34,086 nt of DNA from Chloroflexota bacterium (GCA_009838915.1 VXQT01000018.1:1-34086); one strand, 5' to 3'. Positions 7,554-16,300 are shown, numbered from the stretch's first letter. Notes: generated from the sequence alone by a model not told the origin. Numbers and translations are program-made.

Positions 7554-8249
7554 CTATCGCTCGCCCTCGAGGATCAGGCGGGTCAGTTCGTCGGGCGTGC
7601 TCAGCATCGGATAGTGGCCGGTCTCCAGCTCATGCCAGCGAGCGCCGAGCCGCTGCGCGCAGCGTTGTTGATGTGCGTGCCCCGGATTCGGCGCCTGGCG
7701 GCACCAGATCACGGTGGCGTCCCAGGACTGGTCCCAGAACGAGTCCAGCTCGACCGGACGGTTGAACACGGCGGCGGGATGCTGTCCGAACCGGTCGGCG
7801 GCCCACTGGGCGAGGTCCGCGTCCATGCTTGCGCTCAGCGCCTCGAGCATCCCCTCGGGCCGCGGTCCGGTGGCGACGTCCGAGTCGTCAATAGCTGCGC
7901 CGGAGACGATGTCGCGGATCGTCTCGCCGCTGAGCAATGCGAGCGCGTCGACGAAGACAATCCGCCGCACCCGCTCGCGCGCCCGCTCGGCGACCCGCGC
8001 CAGGACCATGCCGCCCGACGACGTGCCGACCAGGATCACATCGTCGAGGTCCTCGTAGCGCATCAGCTCGACGAGTTCCTCGGCGTGGGTTTCCGTGGTG
8101 ATGCCGGGCCGCACCTGGGCGGAGCGCTCGGCGCAGCCGTCCAGCGAGGGCGCGTACACGTCGTGTCCCTGCGCCCGCAGCCGCGCTGCCACCGGCGACC
8201 AGATCCAGCCGCCCTGGTAGGCGCCGTGGATCAGTACGAACGTAGCCAT
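7554..8249 (-). CDS. alpha/beta hydrolase, EstC/salicylate-esterase-like
   Basis: This 231-residue protein is a compact alpha/beta hydrolase. It opens with 'FVLIHGAYQGGWIW', where HGA plus G-G-W is typical of the EstC and plant methyl-esterase group. The nucleophile elbow G-T-S-S-G puts Ser77 in place, and a C-terminal 'TGHYPML' supplies His212. The acid residue was not pinned down. Expected activity is hydrolysis of a small ester or related bond in the cytoplasm. It is downstream of the epimerase-like gene on the same strand but separated from it by the large R1 inverted repeat, so it may have its own transcript. No export signal is visible. Confidence 0.88.
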   Translation of the reverse strand: MATFVLIHGAYQGGWIWSPVAARLRAQGHDVYAPSLDGCAERSAQVRPGITTETHAEELVELMRYEDLDDVILVGTSSGGMVLARVAERARERVRRIVFVDALALLSGETIRDIVSGAAIDDSDVATGPRPEGMLEALSASMDADLAQWAADRFGQHPAAVFNRPVELDSFWDQSWDATVIWCRQAPNPGHAHQQRCAQRLGARWHELETGHYPMLSTPDELTRLILEGER

Positions 8250-8274
8250 GAGATTCGTCCCTTCGCTCTGCAGA

Positions 8275-8358
8275 CCCTCACCCTAGCCCTCTCCCAGCGG
8301 GAGAGGGAATAGAGAATCTGAACTCCCTCTCCACTTGGGGAGAGGGTTGGGGTGAGGG
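8275..8358. repeat. large inverted repeat made of two R1 units
   Basis: The left arm (8275-8295) and the right arm (8338-8358) are reverse complements at 19 of 21 positions. Each arm also holds its own hairpin: CCCTCTCCC/GGGAGAGGG at 8287-8307, and CCCTCTCC/GGAGAGGG at 8325-8346. The left arm is identical to the single R1 unit at 4363-4383. It sits between the epimerase-like and hydrolase genes. The structure resembles two REP units in opposite orientation (a BIME- or MITE-like element). Confidence 0.7.
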
Positions 8359-8367
8359 GGCGCCCGC

Positions 8368-9306
8368 CTAGTTCACCTCAGGTAGACCTTCCGAGCGGCG
8401 GACCTCGTTGATTGTCTCCAGGACGCGCTGATCGAAGGGCGCGTACTGGACCTCGAACTCTTCGACCAGGCGCGAGTTGTCCATCAGGTAGAGGCCTGAG
8501 GCGTCGTGGCCGCCCTCGTCGGCGTCGAAATCGATCTGCGCATTGGGCAGGAACCGGCGCACGGCGTCGGCGAGTTCGCCGATGCTGGTCGGGTGGCCGC
8601 CCGAGTTGTAGATCGCGTGCGCCGTCTGCTCGGCCAGCGTGACGCGGACGAAGACCTCGGCGATGTCCTCCACGTGCAGCGGCAGGGTCATCGTGTCGCG
8701 GTAGGGGAAGCGGACCGCTTCCTCGCGCGCGGGCAGCACCTGGCACTGGACGTGATTCATCGATCCGCGCAGCTTGTCCGGGCCGGTGATGTTGGCCGGG
8801 CGGATGCCTGTGATCGCCATGTCGTAGGCATGGTTGTACCAGTCCGCCTGGTGTTCGTTGAATCGCTTGGACACCGAGTAGATGCCCCGGCCCAGGCAAA
8901 GATCGTCCTCGGTCACCATCTTCTCGCCGTGCAGCCGCTGCGGGCCGTAGACAGCAAGCGAGCTCGCGTAGACCACGCGTCGGATATCGAGCAGGCGCGC
9001 CGCCTCGAAGCAGTTGTCCATGCCCAGGATGTTGATCTTCACCTGCGGATGCGGGTCTGCCTCGGACGCGCCCAGCACGTAGGCGAGATTGAGCACGCGG
9101 TCCGGCTTGGCCGCGACCAGCGCCTCGACCACGTCGCCCATCACGGTGATGTCGCCGTGCATGATCTCTACCTGGTCGCGCAACGGATCAAGGACCGGCG
9201 CGCCGGGGTTGATGTCCATGCAGTGGACCTCGTGCCCATGCTCAACCAGCCGCCGCATCACCCGCGGACCAATGAACCCGCTCCCGCCCAGCACTGAGAT
9301 ACGCAT
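8368..9306 (-). CDS. NAD-dependent epimerase/dehydratase, extended SDR
   Basis: This 312-residue protein is an extended short-chain dehydrogenase of the UDP-glucose 4-epimerase type. The N-terminal 'GGSGFIG' at 7-13 binds NAD(P). 'VVYASSLAVYGP' at ~111-122 carries the active-site Ser region, and Y143-x-x-x-K147 ('YSVSK') is the catalytic pair. 'HVEDIAEVFV' and the C-terminal half form the substrate-binding part. Nucleotide-sugar neighbours are absent, so the substrate may be another hydroxylated compound. It lies downstream of the amidohydrolase gene on the same strand but across an R2 repeat. The start at 9306 is preceded by AGGAAGAGAG at a rather long spacing. Confidence 0.9.
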   Translation of the reverse strand: MRISVLGGSGFIGPRVMRRLVEHGHEVHCMDINPGAPVLDPLRDQVEIMHGDITVMGDVVEALVAAKPDRVLNLAYVLGASEADPHPQVKINILGMDNCFEAARLLDIRRVVYASSLAVYGPQRLHGEKMVTEDDLCLGRGIYSVSKRFNEHQADWYNHAYDMAITGIRPANITGPDKLRGSMNHVQCQVLPAREEAVRFPYRDTMTLPLHVEDIAEVFVRVTLAEQTAHAIYNSGGHPTSIGELADAVRRFLPNAQIDFDADEGGHDASGLYLMDNSRLVEEFEVQYAPFDQRVLETINEVRRSEGLPEVN

Positions 9307-9330
9307 GGTTTGTTCGCTCTCTTCCTGAAG

Positions 9331-9378
9331 CCCCCCTCTGCCTTCGGCATCTCCCCCCGCGAAGCGGAGGGAGAAGGG
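9331..9378. repeat. palindromic repeat, family R2, copy 2
   Basis: It begins with the same CCCCCCTCTGCC-TTC-GGCA segment as copy 1, followed by CTCCCCCCGC (9351-9360), GAA loop and GCGGAGGGAG (9364-9373). One A replaces G in the right arm, so the stem has a single mismatch. It lies between the amidohydrolase and epimerase-like genes. Confidence 0.68.
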
Positions 9379-9417
9379 AGTACGTAAACTCGCGCCGCCT
9401 TCCAGACAGAATGGAGA

Positions 9418-10875
9418 CTACGCCCCGTTCGCCGATTCCACGGCCAGCGCGTCGGCGGCGGCCTCTTCGACGATCGTGCCCTTGAAGAAGTTGGGGTTGT
9501 TGTGCGCGTAGAGGCGGAGCTGGTTGGTGAAGGCGAAGTCGCGGAAGTCCTCGGGGCTGATCAGTCCGTTCTCGACCGGCTCGTAGGCCTCGGCGACCGC
9601 TTCCGACATATCGGGCACGTCCCAGTGGCCCAGGTCGGTGCTCATGAACGCGCGGATCTTGGCGCCGAACGGGTTGACCTGGTCGTCGAAGGCCCAGGCC
9701 GTGATCGGGTCGTCGGCCTCGCAACCGAAGTAGAACGAGGGCACGAAGCGGTCGTAGAAGTCCTCGGCCCGCTCGATGTTCATCGCCGCGAAGTTGTCCT
9801 TGAGACTCTCTTCGACGTCCGGGGCTGTGAGGCCCAGCGTCCTGGGCAGATCGTCGAGCTTGCCCTCAGTCAACTCGCCGCCGTAGCGACTGAACAGATC
9901 TTGCGCCAGCTCAATGTCGAGATTGTCGGGATCGAGATGATTGAGCTGCTCGGGACCGCGCTTCTCCCAGCGCGCGATGATGTCTGCGTAGATCCGCGCG
10001 CCGTGGGCCACGCCGCCCTCGAGCAGCGCCACGCGCAGCTCGGGGAAACGGGTCGTCACGCCGCCCATCAGCAGCGACTTGCAGAGCACCTCGCCGGCGG
10101 CGGCGAAGTGGCCGATGTGGTTGTACATGTAGTTGGAGATCGAGGCGCGGTCGATGAAGCCCATGCCGGAAGAGTGCGACGCGACGGCAAAGCCGAGGTC
10201 GATGCAGCGCTGCCAGAACGGGTCGTAGTCGTACTCGCTGTCGATTGCGAACGAGTCCAGCCAGGTCACCTGGTTGGCCAGTTCCGGGTACTTCTCGGCG
10301 ACGGCGGGCACGGGCCGGCGGACGAAGGCCGGCATCTGCGCCACCTTGAAGCCGAGCGAGTGCGCGTACTCCAGTTCCGCGATGCCCTCTTCCGGCGTGT
10401 GCAGCGGGATCACGGCGGCAACGGTCATGCGGTCGGAGAACTCGCCGTATTGCTCGGCGGTGAACTGGTTGAAGGCGCGGCAGACGGCCTGACGGACCTC
10501 GTCGTCCTGCATGTGCGGGAAGCCCAGACCAATCGTCGGATAGAGCACGACGAAGTCCATGCCGACCTCGTCCATCCGTTCGTGCAGCAGGCGCGGCAGC
10601 ATCGCCGTGGCGCGGTCGAGCGTGTTCTCGGTCGGCAGCGCCCACCAGGGCGGGACGGTGACGCGCTCGGCGCGGCGCTCGTCCCAGCTCATCGCGGCCC
10701 AGCGGCGGCTGACGCTGGAGTCGCGGTAGCGCTTGACGATCTCCGAGCCGCCGACGTCCTTGAGGTAGTCGAAGAACATCGGCATGAACTCGACGATGTG
10801 CGAGTCGCCGTCGATGATCGGATGGTCAAGCCGGTCTCGGACGGCGGACGATGGCGATTGGCTAACGGTGGTCAT
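9418..10875 (-). CDS. amidohydrolase_2 family metal-dependent hydrolase/decarboxylase (ACMSD-like)
   Basis: This 485-residue protein belongs to the TIM-barrel amidohydrolase_2 family, which includes ACMSD and gamma-resorcylate decarboxylases. Near the N-terminus 'IIDGDSHIVEF' (20-30) provides the first metal ligands. 'VASHSSGMGF' supplies a mid-barrel His, 'FPELRVALLEGG' is a family marker, and 'STDLGHWDVPD' carries the late Asp and His-Trp-Asp typical of this group. It is longer than ACMSD (~330 residues) because of an insertion of some 60 residues around 'EKRGPEQLNHLDPDNLD'. Likely reactions are hydrolysis or non-oxidative decarboxylation of a ring-cleavage or aromatic acid. It is divergent from the SDR gene at 11020 across 144 bases that probably hold both promoters. 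Confidence 0.88.
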   Translation of the reverse strand: MTTVSQSPSSAVRDRLDHPIIDGDSHIVEFMPMFFDYLKDVGGSEIVKRYRDSSVSRRWAAMSWDERRAERVTVPPWWALPTENTLDRATAMLPRLLHERMDEVGMDFVVLYPTIGLGFPHMQDDEVRQAVCRAFNQFTAEQYGEFSDRMTVAAVIPLHTPEEGIAELEYAHSLGFKVAQMPAFVRRPVPAVAEKYPELANQVTWLDSFAIDSEYDYDPFWQRCIDLGFAVASHSSGMGFIDRASISNYMYNHIGHFAAAGEVLCKSLLMGGVTTRFPELRVALLEGGVAHGARIYADIIARWEKRGPEQLNHLDPDNLDIELAQDLFSRYGGELTEGKLDDLPRTLGLTAPDVEESLKDNFAAMNIERAEDFYDRFVPSFYFGCEADDPITAWAFDDQVNPFGAKIRAFMSTDLGHWDVPDMSEAVAEAYEPVENGLISPEDFRDFAFTNQLRLYAHNNPNFFKGTIVEEAAADALAVESANGA

Positions 10876-11019
10876 GTCGGGCTCTTTCTCAGGCAGATCG
10901 GTGTCGGGACGAGGATAGGGATTTCACGGCAGCGGTGAGCGGCGGTCTGATTGGGCGTTGAAACTCCCTGATGCCGAATCTAGGCTCAGCACACCGACTA
11001 ACGAGAAAGATGAACGGCC

Positions 11020-11802
11020 ATGGAACTCGCCGGCAAGAACGCCGTCGTGACCGGCGCGGGACGCGGGATCGGCCGGGCCATCGCGCTGCGCCTCGCCGAG
11101 GCCGGCGCAAACGTCGCCGCGGCCGACATCGACGCCGAGAACGCCATGAACACGAGCGAGGAAGTTCGGGCGTTGGGATCGGAAGGGCTGTCGCTCCACG
11201 CCGATGTGGGCGACCTTGGCGAGATCGACCGTATGGTCGGAGATGCCAGAGACGCGTTCGGCCGGATCGACATCATGGTCAACAACGCCGGCGTGACCCG
11301 CTATCTGTACGTGATGGACATCGCCGAGGCGGACTGGGATCGCATCCACCGCGTCAACGCCAAGGGCGTCTTCTTCTGCATGCAGCGCGCGGCCCGGGAA
11401 ATGATCGAACAAGGCGGCGGCGGGCGGATCATCAACATCGCCTCGATCGCCGGCAAGGGCTACACCGGCACCTCGAACGCCGCCTACGCGGCGAGCAAGG
11501 GCGCGGTTCTGTCGATGACCATGATCGCCGCGCATCAGCTCGCCCGTCACGACATCAATGTCAACGCGATCTGTCCCGGCGTCACCGTGACTGAGCTCTC
11601 GATCACCAACATGCAGGATCGCGCCGAGGGCTCGGGACAGAGCATGGCCGAGCTCGAAGCCGCCCGCGATCGCCGCATCCCGATCGGCCGCGCCAACGAG
11701 CCGGAGGATATCGGTGACATGGCCCGCTTCCTCGCCGGCCCCGGCGCCCGCAACATCACCGGTCAGGCCTTCAACGTCGACGGCGGCCTGGTGATGCACT
11801 AG
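11020..11802 (+). CDS. short-chain dehydrogenase/reductase (classical SDR)
   Basis: This 260-residue protein has the full classical SDR set: cofactor motif 'TGAGRGIG' at 11-18, 'NNAG' at 88-91, catalytic Ser142 in 'NIASIAG', and Y156-x-x-x-K160 ('YAASK'). 'AADID' after beta-strand 2 carries an acidic residue that favours NAD over NADP. The C-terminal '[16 protein letters not shown]' is typical of the FabG-like group. It probably oxidises or reduces a secondary alcohol or ketone. Its stop codon shares CTAG with the stop of the convergent amidase gene. The substrate is not predictable. Confidence 0.92.
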   Translation: MELAGKNAVVTGAGRGIGRAIALRLAEAGANVAAADIDAENAMNTSEEVRALGSEGLSLHADVGDLGEIDRMVGDARDAFGRIDIMVNNAGVTRYLYVMDIAEADWDRIHRVNAKGVFFCMQRAAREMIEQGGGGRIINIASIAGKGYTGTSNAAYAASKGAVLSMTMIAAHQLARHDINVNAICPGVTVTELSITNMQDRAEGSGQSMAELEAARDRRIPIGRANEPEDIGDMARFLAGPGARNITGQAFNVDGGLVMH

Positions 11803-13199
11803 GCAATCACGACCGGCGACACCGACTCCAGCATCCAACGCGCGATCGACGTCATCGCCGCGTCCTGCCCCTGCTGACCAAACACCTGGACGCCCACCGG
11901 CATCCTGCCGACGCTGATCAGCGGCATCGTCACCGCCGGAGCGAAGAGCATCGAGCTGGGGAAGTTGAACACCGGACTGCCGGTCGGCAGCGGCGCGAGC
12001 GGCTCGCCCGGCTGATCACCGAGCCAGACGTGGGCCGGTCCGGGACAAGAGAGGGTGATAATCGCGTCGGCGGCAGCGGCGACGGCCGCGTGAGCCTGCT
12101 GCGCCAGGTCGCGGGCCAGCAGCGCCGCCCGGTAGTCGTCAACTGACATCGACTCGGCGTGCGCCAACGCCGCCCTGGCCCGCTCGCTGACGCCCTCGGG
12201 ATGCAGATCGACCAGGTTGCGCGTCGCCCAGCGATTCTCCCAGTTGGTGATCGAGTTGCAGACCCGGCCGGCGTCGGCGATTGCACACTCCAGTGACTCG
12301 ACGAGGCGGCTGTCTCTGCGTCCGAGCGTTTCGACTCCCTGGTCTCGCAGTTGATCGAGCAGCGCGGCGAATCCCTGCTTGCTCGACTCGTCCAGGTTCG
12401 CCCAGCCCTCGGTCTCCAGGACGATCAAGCGTGCGGGCTTGTGCGGCGCGGGCGTCGTCTCGGGACCCTGGATGCCCGGCCAGCCGCGATCGCCGCCGGC
12501 GCGCTTGACGATCTCGATGGCGACCTGCCACATGTCCTCGATGCAGCCCGCGTGGACGCCGTGCGTGCTCATGCTGGTCGCCTGGCGCTCGCCCCGGTTG
12601 ATCCCGCCCTGGCTCGGCTTGAGCGCCACGTTGCCGCAGTACCCGGCGGGCCTGATGATCGATCCGCCGACCTGCGAGCCGATTGCCGCCGGCAGCATCC
12701 TCGCCGCTACCGCCGCAGCCGATCCCGACGACGAGCCACCGGGCGAGCGCGTCGGGTCGAACGGATTGGTCGTGGGACCCGGATGCGAGCCGCCGAGCTC
12801 GGCCGTCACGGTCTTGCCCAGGATCACGGCGCCCGCCTGACGCAGCGCCCAGACCGCCGCGTTGTCGCGGTTGGGGAAGTTGCCGCGCCAGGCCTCGCAG
12901 CCGAACTCGGTCGGCATGTCCTTCGTCTCCAGCAGATCCTTGATCCCGATCGGCATCCCGTCGATCGGTGAGAGTGGGTTCCCCGTCGCCCAGCGCTGCG
13001 AACTCGCCGCCGCCGACTCCCGAGCCAACACGGGGTTGAGATGGGCAAAGGCCTGGACAGCCGGCTCACGCTTTTCAACTGTCGCCAGGCAACGCTCCAG
13101 GTAGTCGCTGGGCGAGTCCTCGCCCAGACGAAACCTCTCTGCCGCGTCGTGAAATGTGAGCGGTTCGTAGGTCGTGGGGTCGTAGGCGGATTCGGTCAT
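11799..13199 (-). CDS. amidase signature-family enzyme
   Basis: This 466-residue protein is an amidase signature hydrolase with a Ser-cisSer-Lys triad. Lys87 sits in 'MPIGIKDLL', the glycine/serine-rich 'GGSSSGSAAAVAA' at ~154-166 contains the cis-Ser, and the nucleophile Ser180 is in 'GSQVGGSIIRPA'. It has the normal family length and no GatB or GatC partner, so a GatA role is unlikely. Hydrolysis of a small amide, or a hydantoin- or urea-type compound, is more plausible. It ends four bases within the convergent SDR gene. The ATG at 13199 gives an N-terminus typical of the family, though its ribosome-binding site is weak. Confidence 0.9.
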   Translation of the reverse strand: MTESAYDPTTYEPLTFHDAAERFRLGEDSPSDYLERCLATVEKREPAVQAFAHLNPVLARESAAASSQRWATGNPLSPIDGMPIGIKDLLETKDMPTEFGCEAWRGNFPNRDNAAVWALRQAGAVILGKTVTAELGGSHPGPTTNPFDPTRSPGGSSSGSAAAVAARMLPAAIGSQVGGSIIRPAGYCGNVALKPSQGGINRGERQATSMSTHGVHAGCIEDMWQVAIEIVKRAGGDRGWPGIQGPETTPAPHKPARLIVLETEGWANLDESSKQGFAALLDQLRDQGVETLGRRDSRLVESLECAIADAGRVCNSITNWENRWATRNLVDLHPEGVSERARAALAHAESMSVDDYRAALLARDLAQQAHAAVAAAADAIITLSCPGPAHVWLGDQPGEPLAPLPTGSPVFNFPSSMLFAPAVTMPLISVGRMPVGVQVFGQQGQDAAMTSIARWMLESVSPVVIA

Positions 13200-13322
13200 C
13201 GTCTTATCATCTCGCGCTCTACTCCGACGGTCATCGACGCAGCGTGGAGCAAACAGGCCCGCCGTTCAAGTCGAGGACGGACACTGCCACTCGTTCGCAC
13301 GAGCGTCGCGTGCGGTCGTGCC

Positions 13323-14456
13323 TTAGTAGACGCGAGGCACGATCCGCCACGGCACGCGCTGCTGGTATTCGGCCCACTTCTCGGGGCCGTACTTCTCGGC
13401 GCAGGCGCGGTCGTCCTCGATCTGCCTCCAGGTGAACATCGTCACGACGAAGATCATGTAGCTCCAGGCCCAGGGATTTCCGAAGTGGCCGAAGCTGAGC
13501 GCGATCGCCAGGCCGAACAGGCCCTCGCCAAAGTAGTTGAAGTGACGCGCCGCGCCCCAGAAGCCGCTGCACAGGATCTTGCGGTTTCCGGCCTCAATGA
13601 CCTCCGGCTCGAACCACAGGAACTTGCGATCGGGCCATCGCTTGAACCAGTACTTCTGCAGACTCGCCCCCCGCGAAATCGTCCAACCGGTCAGGAACAG
13701 CGCCGCCGCGCCGCCGACGATTGCGTACTCGGCCGCCGCCGAGAAGCCCGGGTCCGGCTGGTTGGCCATCGCCCATAACGGAAGGATGAACAGCCAGCCG
13801 TAGACCACCAGCCCGCCCCAGAACAGCTTGAAGCCTGTGTTCTCGTGAATCAGGTCGTAGGTGTAGAGCTGCACCCGCTCCCAGATGAAGTAATCGGTGA
13901 TGTAGAAGGTGTAGATGCCTGCGTAGAGAAAGACGCCGAGATTCGCGTCGGCGAAGTTCTCATGGTGCCAGACCGCCCCGGACAGCGCGTTCAGCGACAA
14001 CATCGCCCCGCCGACGACGTAGAACCACATCTTGACGTCGAAGTACTCGTTGAAGAACGAGAACTCTTGCTTGCGTCCGAGATAGAACGCGATGATCGGG
14101 TTCTTCACCTCGCCCTGAGGCTGGCCGAACACGGCGATCAGAGAGAAGATGACGGTGAAGACCGTCCCCCCGAAGACCGCCCAGAGCGACGAGCGGTAGA
14201 ACCAGTCGCGCGGCATCCCCGTGGCTTCAGTGGCCCAGATGATCACCATGATCGCGAAGACCAGGAGCCCATTGAGGCGGTAGCTGCGGGGCTGCCCGGT
14301 CTCGGCATTGGTGACGTACCCGGTCACCGTGCGCGCCGCTAAGGCGATCTGAGCGACCGCGAACGCCGCAAAGATGATTAACGGAGTGAAGAACGCGAGG
14401 ATCTTCTCCTCCGCCGTGAGGTCGAACAGGTGCTCAATGCCCAGCGATTCAATCAC
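13323..14456 (-). CDS. ERG4/ERG24-family membrane reductase (sterol C14/C24-reductase-like)
   Basis: This 377-residue integral membrane protein matches the ERG4/ERG24 sterol reductase family. Diagnostic parts are 'YRLNGL' (59-64), 'FYLGRKQEF' (124-132), 'FDVKMW' (139-144), 'CSGFWGAARHFNYFGE' (296-311), and the C-terminal 'DDRACAEKYGPEKWAEYQQR' followed by VPWRIVPRVY. The last two regions bind NADPH and the substrate in characterised relatives. About eight to ten hydrophobic segments are visible. The start is GTG 14456, six bases after a strong GAGGGGAG. Members reduce double bonds of sterols, but bacterial relatives may act on other polycyclic or isoprenoid lipids. It is divergent from a P450 gene, which supports a lipid-modifying role. 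Confidence 0.87.
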   Translation of the reverse strand: MIESLGIEHLFDLTAEEKILAFFTPLIIFAAFAVAQIALAARTVTGYVTNAETGQPRSYRLNGLLVFAIMVIIWATEATGMPRDWFYRSSLWAVFGGTVFTVIFSLIAVFGQPQGEVKNPIIAFYLGRKQEFSFFNEYFDVKMWFYVVGGAMLSLNALSGAVWHHENFADANLGVFLYAGIYTFYITDYFIWERVQLYTYDLIHENTGFKLFWGGLVVYGWLFILPLWAMANQPDPGFSAAAEYAIVGGAAALFLTGWTISRGASLQKYWFKRWPDRKFLWFEPEVIEAGNRKILCSGFWGAARHFNYFGEGLFGLAIALSFGHFGNPWAWSYMIFVVTMFTWRQIEDDRACAEKYGPEKWAEYQQRVPWRIVPRVY

Positions 14457-14528
14457 GTTCCGCTCCCCTCAGAGTGAGTTGGCGCCATTATCGGGGATTC
14501 AGATTGCGAGCATCGCGACTCGCACGTT

Positions 14529-14555
14529 CCCCTCCTCCCCCCGCTCAGCGGGAGG
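14529..14555. repeat. degenerate R2-like palindrome, possible copy
   Basis: CCTCCTCCCCCCGC-TCA-GCGGGAGG forms a short stem (five perfect pairs next to the loop, then bulged pairs). It shares the CTCCCCCCGC core of family R2 but lacks the TGCCTTCGGCA segment. It lies in the divergent promoter region between the ERG4/ERG24-like gene and the P450 gene. Confidence 0.4.
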
Positions 14556-14637
14556 CGGTTGACGGAAGCGGGTATCGCCGTGAGCGACATAGAATGCGGC
14601 CACACGTCGCCATCCGTGCAGCACAGAGGAGTCGGTC

Positions 14638-15897
14638 ATGGCGCTCAGCGACTTCAACCCAATCGACCCCGAGACGCTCGAGTGCCCTTACCCCTACTAC
14701 GCGGCGTTGCACGCCGAGGCACCGGTGTACCCAGAGCCAGAGCTCGGCGTCACCATCGTGAGCGGTTACGACCTGCTGCAGGAAGTCGTCCACGATCCCG
14801 AGACCTACTCGTCAGCGATGGCAGTGGGCGGCGCGGCCCTGCCCGGCCGCGCGCGGGCCGAACCCGACGAAGAGCTTGCCCAGTTGCGACGCACCTTTGG
14901 ACGGGCGAGCATCCCCACATTGCTGGCGGCTGATCCGCCCTACCACCGCCGCTACCGTTCGCTGGTTGAGAAGGCGCTCGCCCCGCGCCGCGTGATGGGC
15001 ATGGAAGGCTACGTCCGCGAGATCGTCACCGATCTGATCGACGGATTCATCGACGATGGCAAAGTCAACTTCACCAGGCAGTTCGCCGACGAACTGCCGA
15101 TGGCTGTAATCGCCGACCAGATCGGCGTGCCCCGCTCCGACCTCAAGGAGTTCAAGCGCCGCGCCGACTTCGCCATCGGCGGTCTCGAGCGCAGGATTCC
15201 CCCGGATGAGGAGCGCGCGATCCTCAAGGCCGGGATCGAGCTACAGGAGTTCTTTCTCGAGCGCGCCGAGGAGCGGCGCCGCAATCCGCAGGACGACATC
15301 CTGACCACACTGGCAACGGCGGAACTGGAGACCGACGACGGCTCGCGACCGCTCCACGATGCGGAGATCCTGAGCATCCTGCAACAGCTCCAGGTCGCGG
15401 GCAAGGAGACGACCGCGCACTTGATCGGCAGCGCCATGCTGCTGTTCATCGAGAACCCGGACCAGCTCGCTGCCGTTCAGGCCGATCCGTCGCTGATCGG
15501 CAACATGGCCGAGGAAGCGCTGCGGGTGGAGTCGCCCGTCCGCGCCCTCTTCCGCACGACGACGAGGCCGGTCACGCTCGGCGGCGTTGAGCTGGAAGCG
15601 GGCGCGCGGCTGATGCTGCTCTACTCGGCCGCCAACCGCGATGAGTGCGCCTTCGCGAATGCAGCCCAGTTCGATGTCAGCCGCGAGAACGCGCCGCGTC
15701 ATGTCGCGTTCAGCGCCGGGCCGCACTATTGCATCGGCGCAGCGCTCGCCCGGCTGGAAATTCGGGTTGCCTTCGAGGAAGTGCTGGCTCGGATGACCAA
15801 CTTCCGGCTCGATCCTGCCCACCCCGCTCCGAGCCACGTGCCCAGCTTCATCCTGCGCGGCCTCAACGACCTGCACATCCTCTTCGATCGGGCGTAA
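14638..15897 (+). CDS. cytochrome P450 (bacterial class I type)
   Basis: This 419-residue soluble P450 has the I-helix oxygen-activation motif 'AGKETT' at 254-259, where the acidic residue is Glu257. It also has the K-helix E293-A-L-R296 and the heme-binding loop 'FSAGPHYCIGAALAR' with axial Cys365. There is no membrane anchor. Such enzymes take electrons from a ferredoxin and reductase, neither of which is in the window. The ATG at 14638 follows AGGAG at a normal distance. The 130-residue gene starts seven bases after its stop codon. Hydroxylation of a hydrophobic compound is expected. The neighbouring ERG4/ERG24-like and Rieske genes suggest a terpenoid or sterol-like substrate, which is inference. 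Confidence 0.95.
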   Translation: MALSDFNPIDPETLECPYPYYAALHAEAPVYPEPELGVTIVSGYDLLQEVVHDPETYSSAMAVGGAALPGRARAEPDEELAQLRRTFGRASIPTLLAADPPYHRRYRSLVEKALAPRRVMGMEGYVREIVTDLIDGFIDDGKVNFTRQFADELPMAVIADQIGVPRSDLKEFKRRADFAIGGLERRIPPDEERAILKAGIELQEFFLERAEERRRNPQDDILTTLATAELETDDGSRPLHDAEILSILQQLQVAGKETTAHLIGSAMLLFIENPDQLAAVQADPSLIGNMAEEALRVESPVRALFRTTTRPVTLGGVELEAGARLMLLYSAANRDECAFANAAQFDVSRENAPRHVAFSAGPHYCIGAALARLEIRVAFEEVLARMTNFRLDPAHPAPSHVPSFILRGLNDLHILFDRA

Positions 15898-15904
15898 CTC
15901 CATT

Positions 15905-16297
15905 ATGCTCGACGACTTCGATTTGCCGCAGATGTTCCGCGAGCACGAAGACGCGACGTACACGGCGCAGCAGCTTGAGCCCACGCTCGCGCGGCTGCGA
16001 GCGGCGGTCGCCGACGTATCGACCGAGCCCGTGAGCCCCGCTTCGCTGGCATCGGCCTGGACCCGGATCGCCGAACTGCGTCTGCCGCGCAAGGCGGCGC
16101 CGTCGCCCGTGCTGCGCGAGATCGAAGATCTCGTCGTCGCCTGGGGATCACACGGCATCGGCGGCATCGCCGCACATGCCTACTCGCTCGCTGAAGCGGA
16201 GCGAGAGTTCGAAGCACAGCGCATCCGCGCGATGCTGGAGATCACCGAATCTGCCGCGGCGAACGCGCCGTCTTCGCCGCTCTATGAGACCGAGTAG
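15905..16297 (+). CDS. hypothetical protein downstream of P450
   Basis: This 130-residue soluble protein starts seven bases after the P450 stop codon, so the two genes are almost certainly co-transcribed. It is mostly helical and charged (for example 'QQLEPTLARLRAAVADV', 'LREIEDLVVAW', 'YSLAEAEREFEAQRIRAMLEI'). It has no cysteine, signal peptide or membrane segment. I do not recognise a family. Conserved linkage to the P450 would imply an accessory role, for example substrate handling. It ends three bases before the convergent Rieske gene. Confidence 0.7.
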   Translation: MLDDFDLPQMFREHEDATYTAQQLEPTLARLRAAVADVSTEPVSPASLASAWTRIAELRLPRKAAPSPVLREIEDLVVAWGSHGIGGIAAHAYSLAEAEREFEAQRIRAMLEITESAAANAPSSPLYETE

Positions 16298-16300
16298 CGG

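Noticed and set aside
8275-8358. Short repeats considered as part of a CRISPR array
   Set aside because: Units are inverted, not direct, there are no regular spacers, and no cas genes are present.
9502-10938. A 478-codon open frame antisense to the amidohydrolase
   Set aside because: The opposite strand encodes a clear amidohydrolase with metal-binding motifs; the antisense product has no family resemblance.
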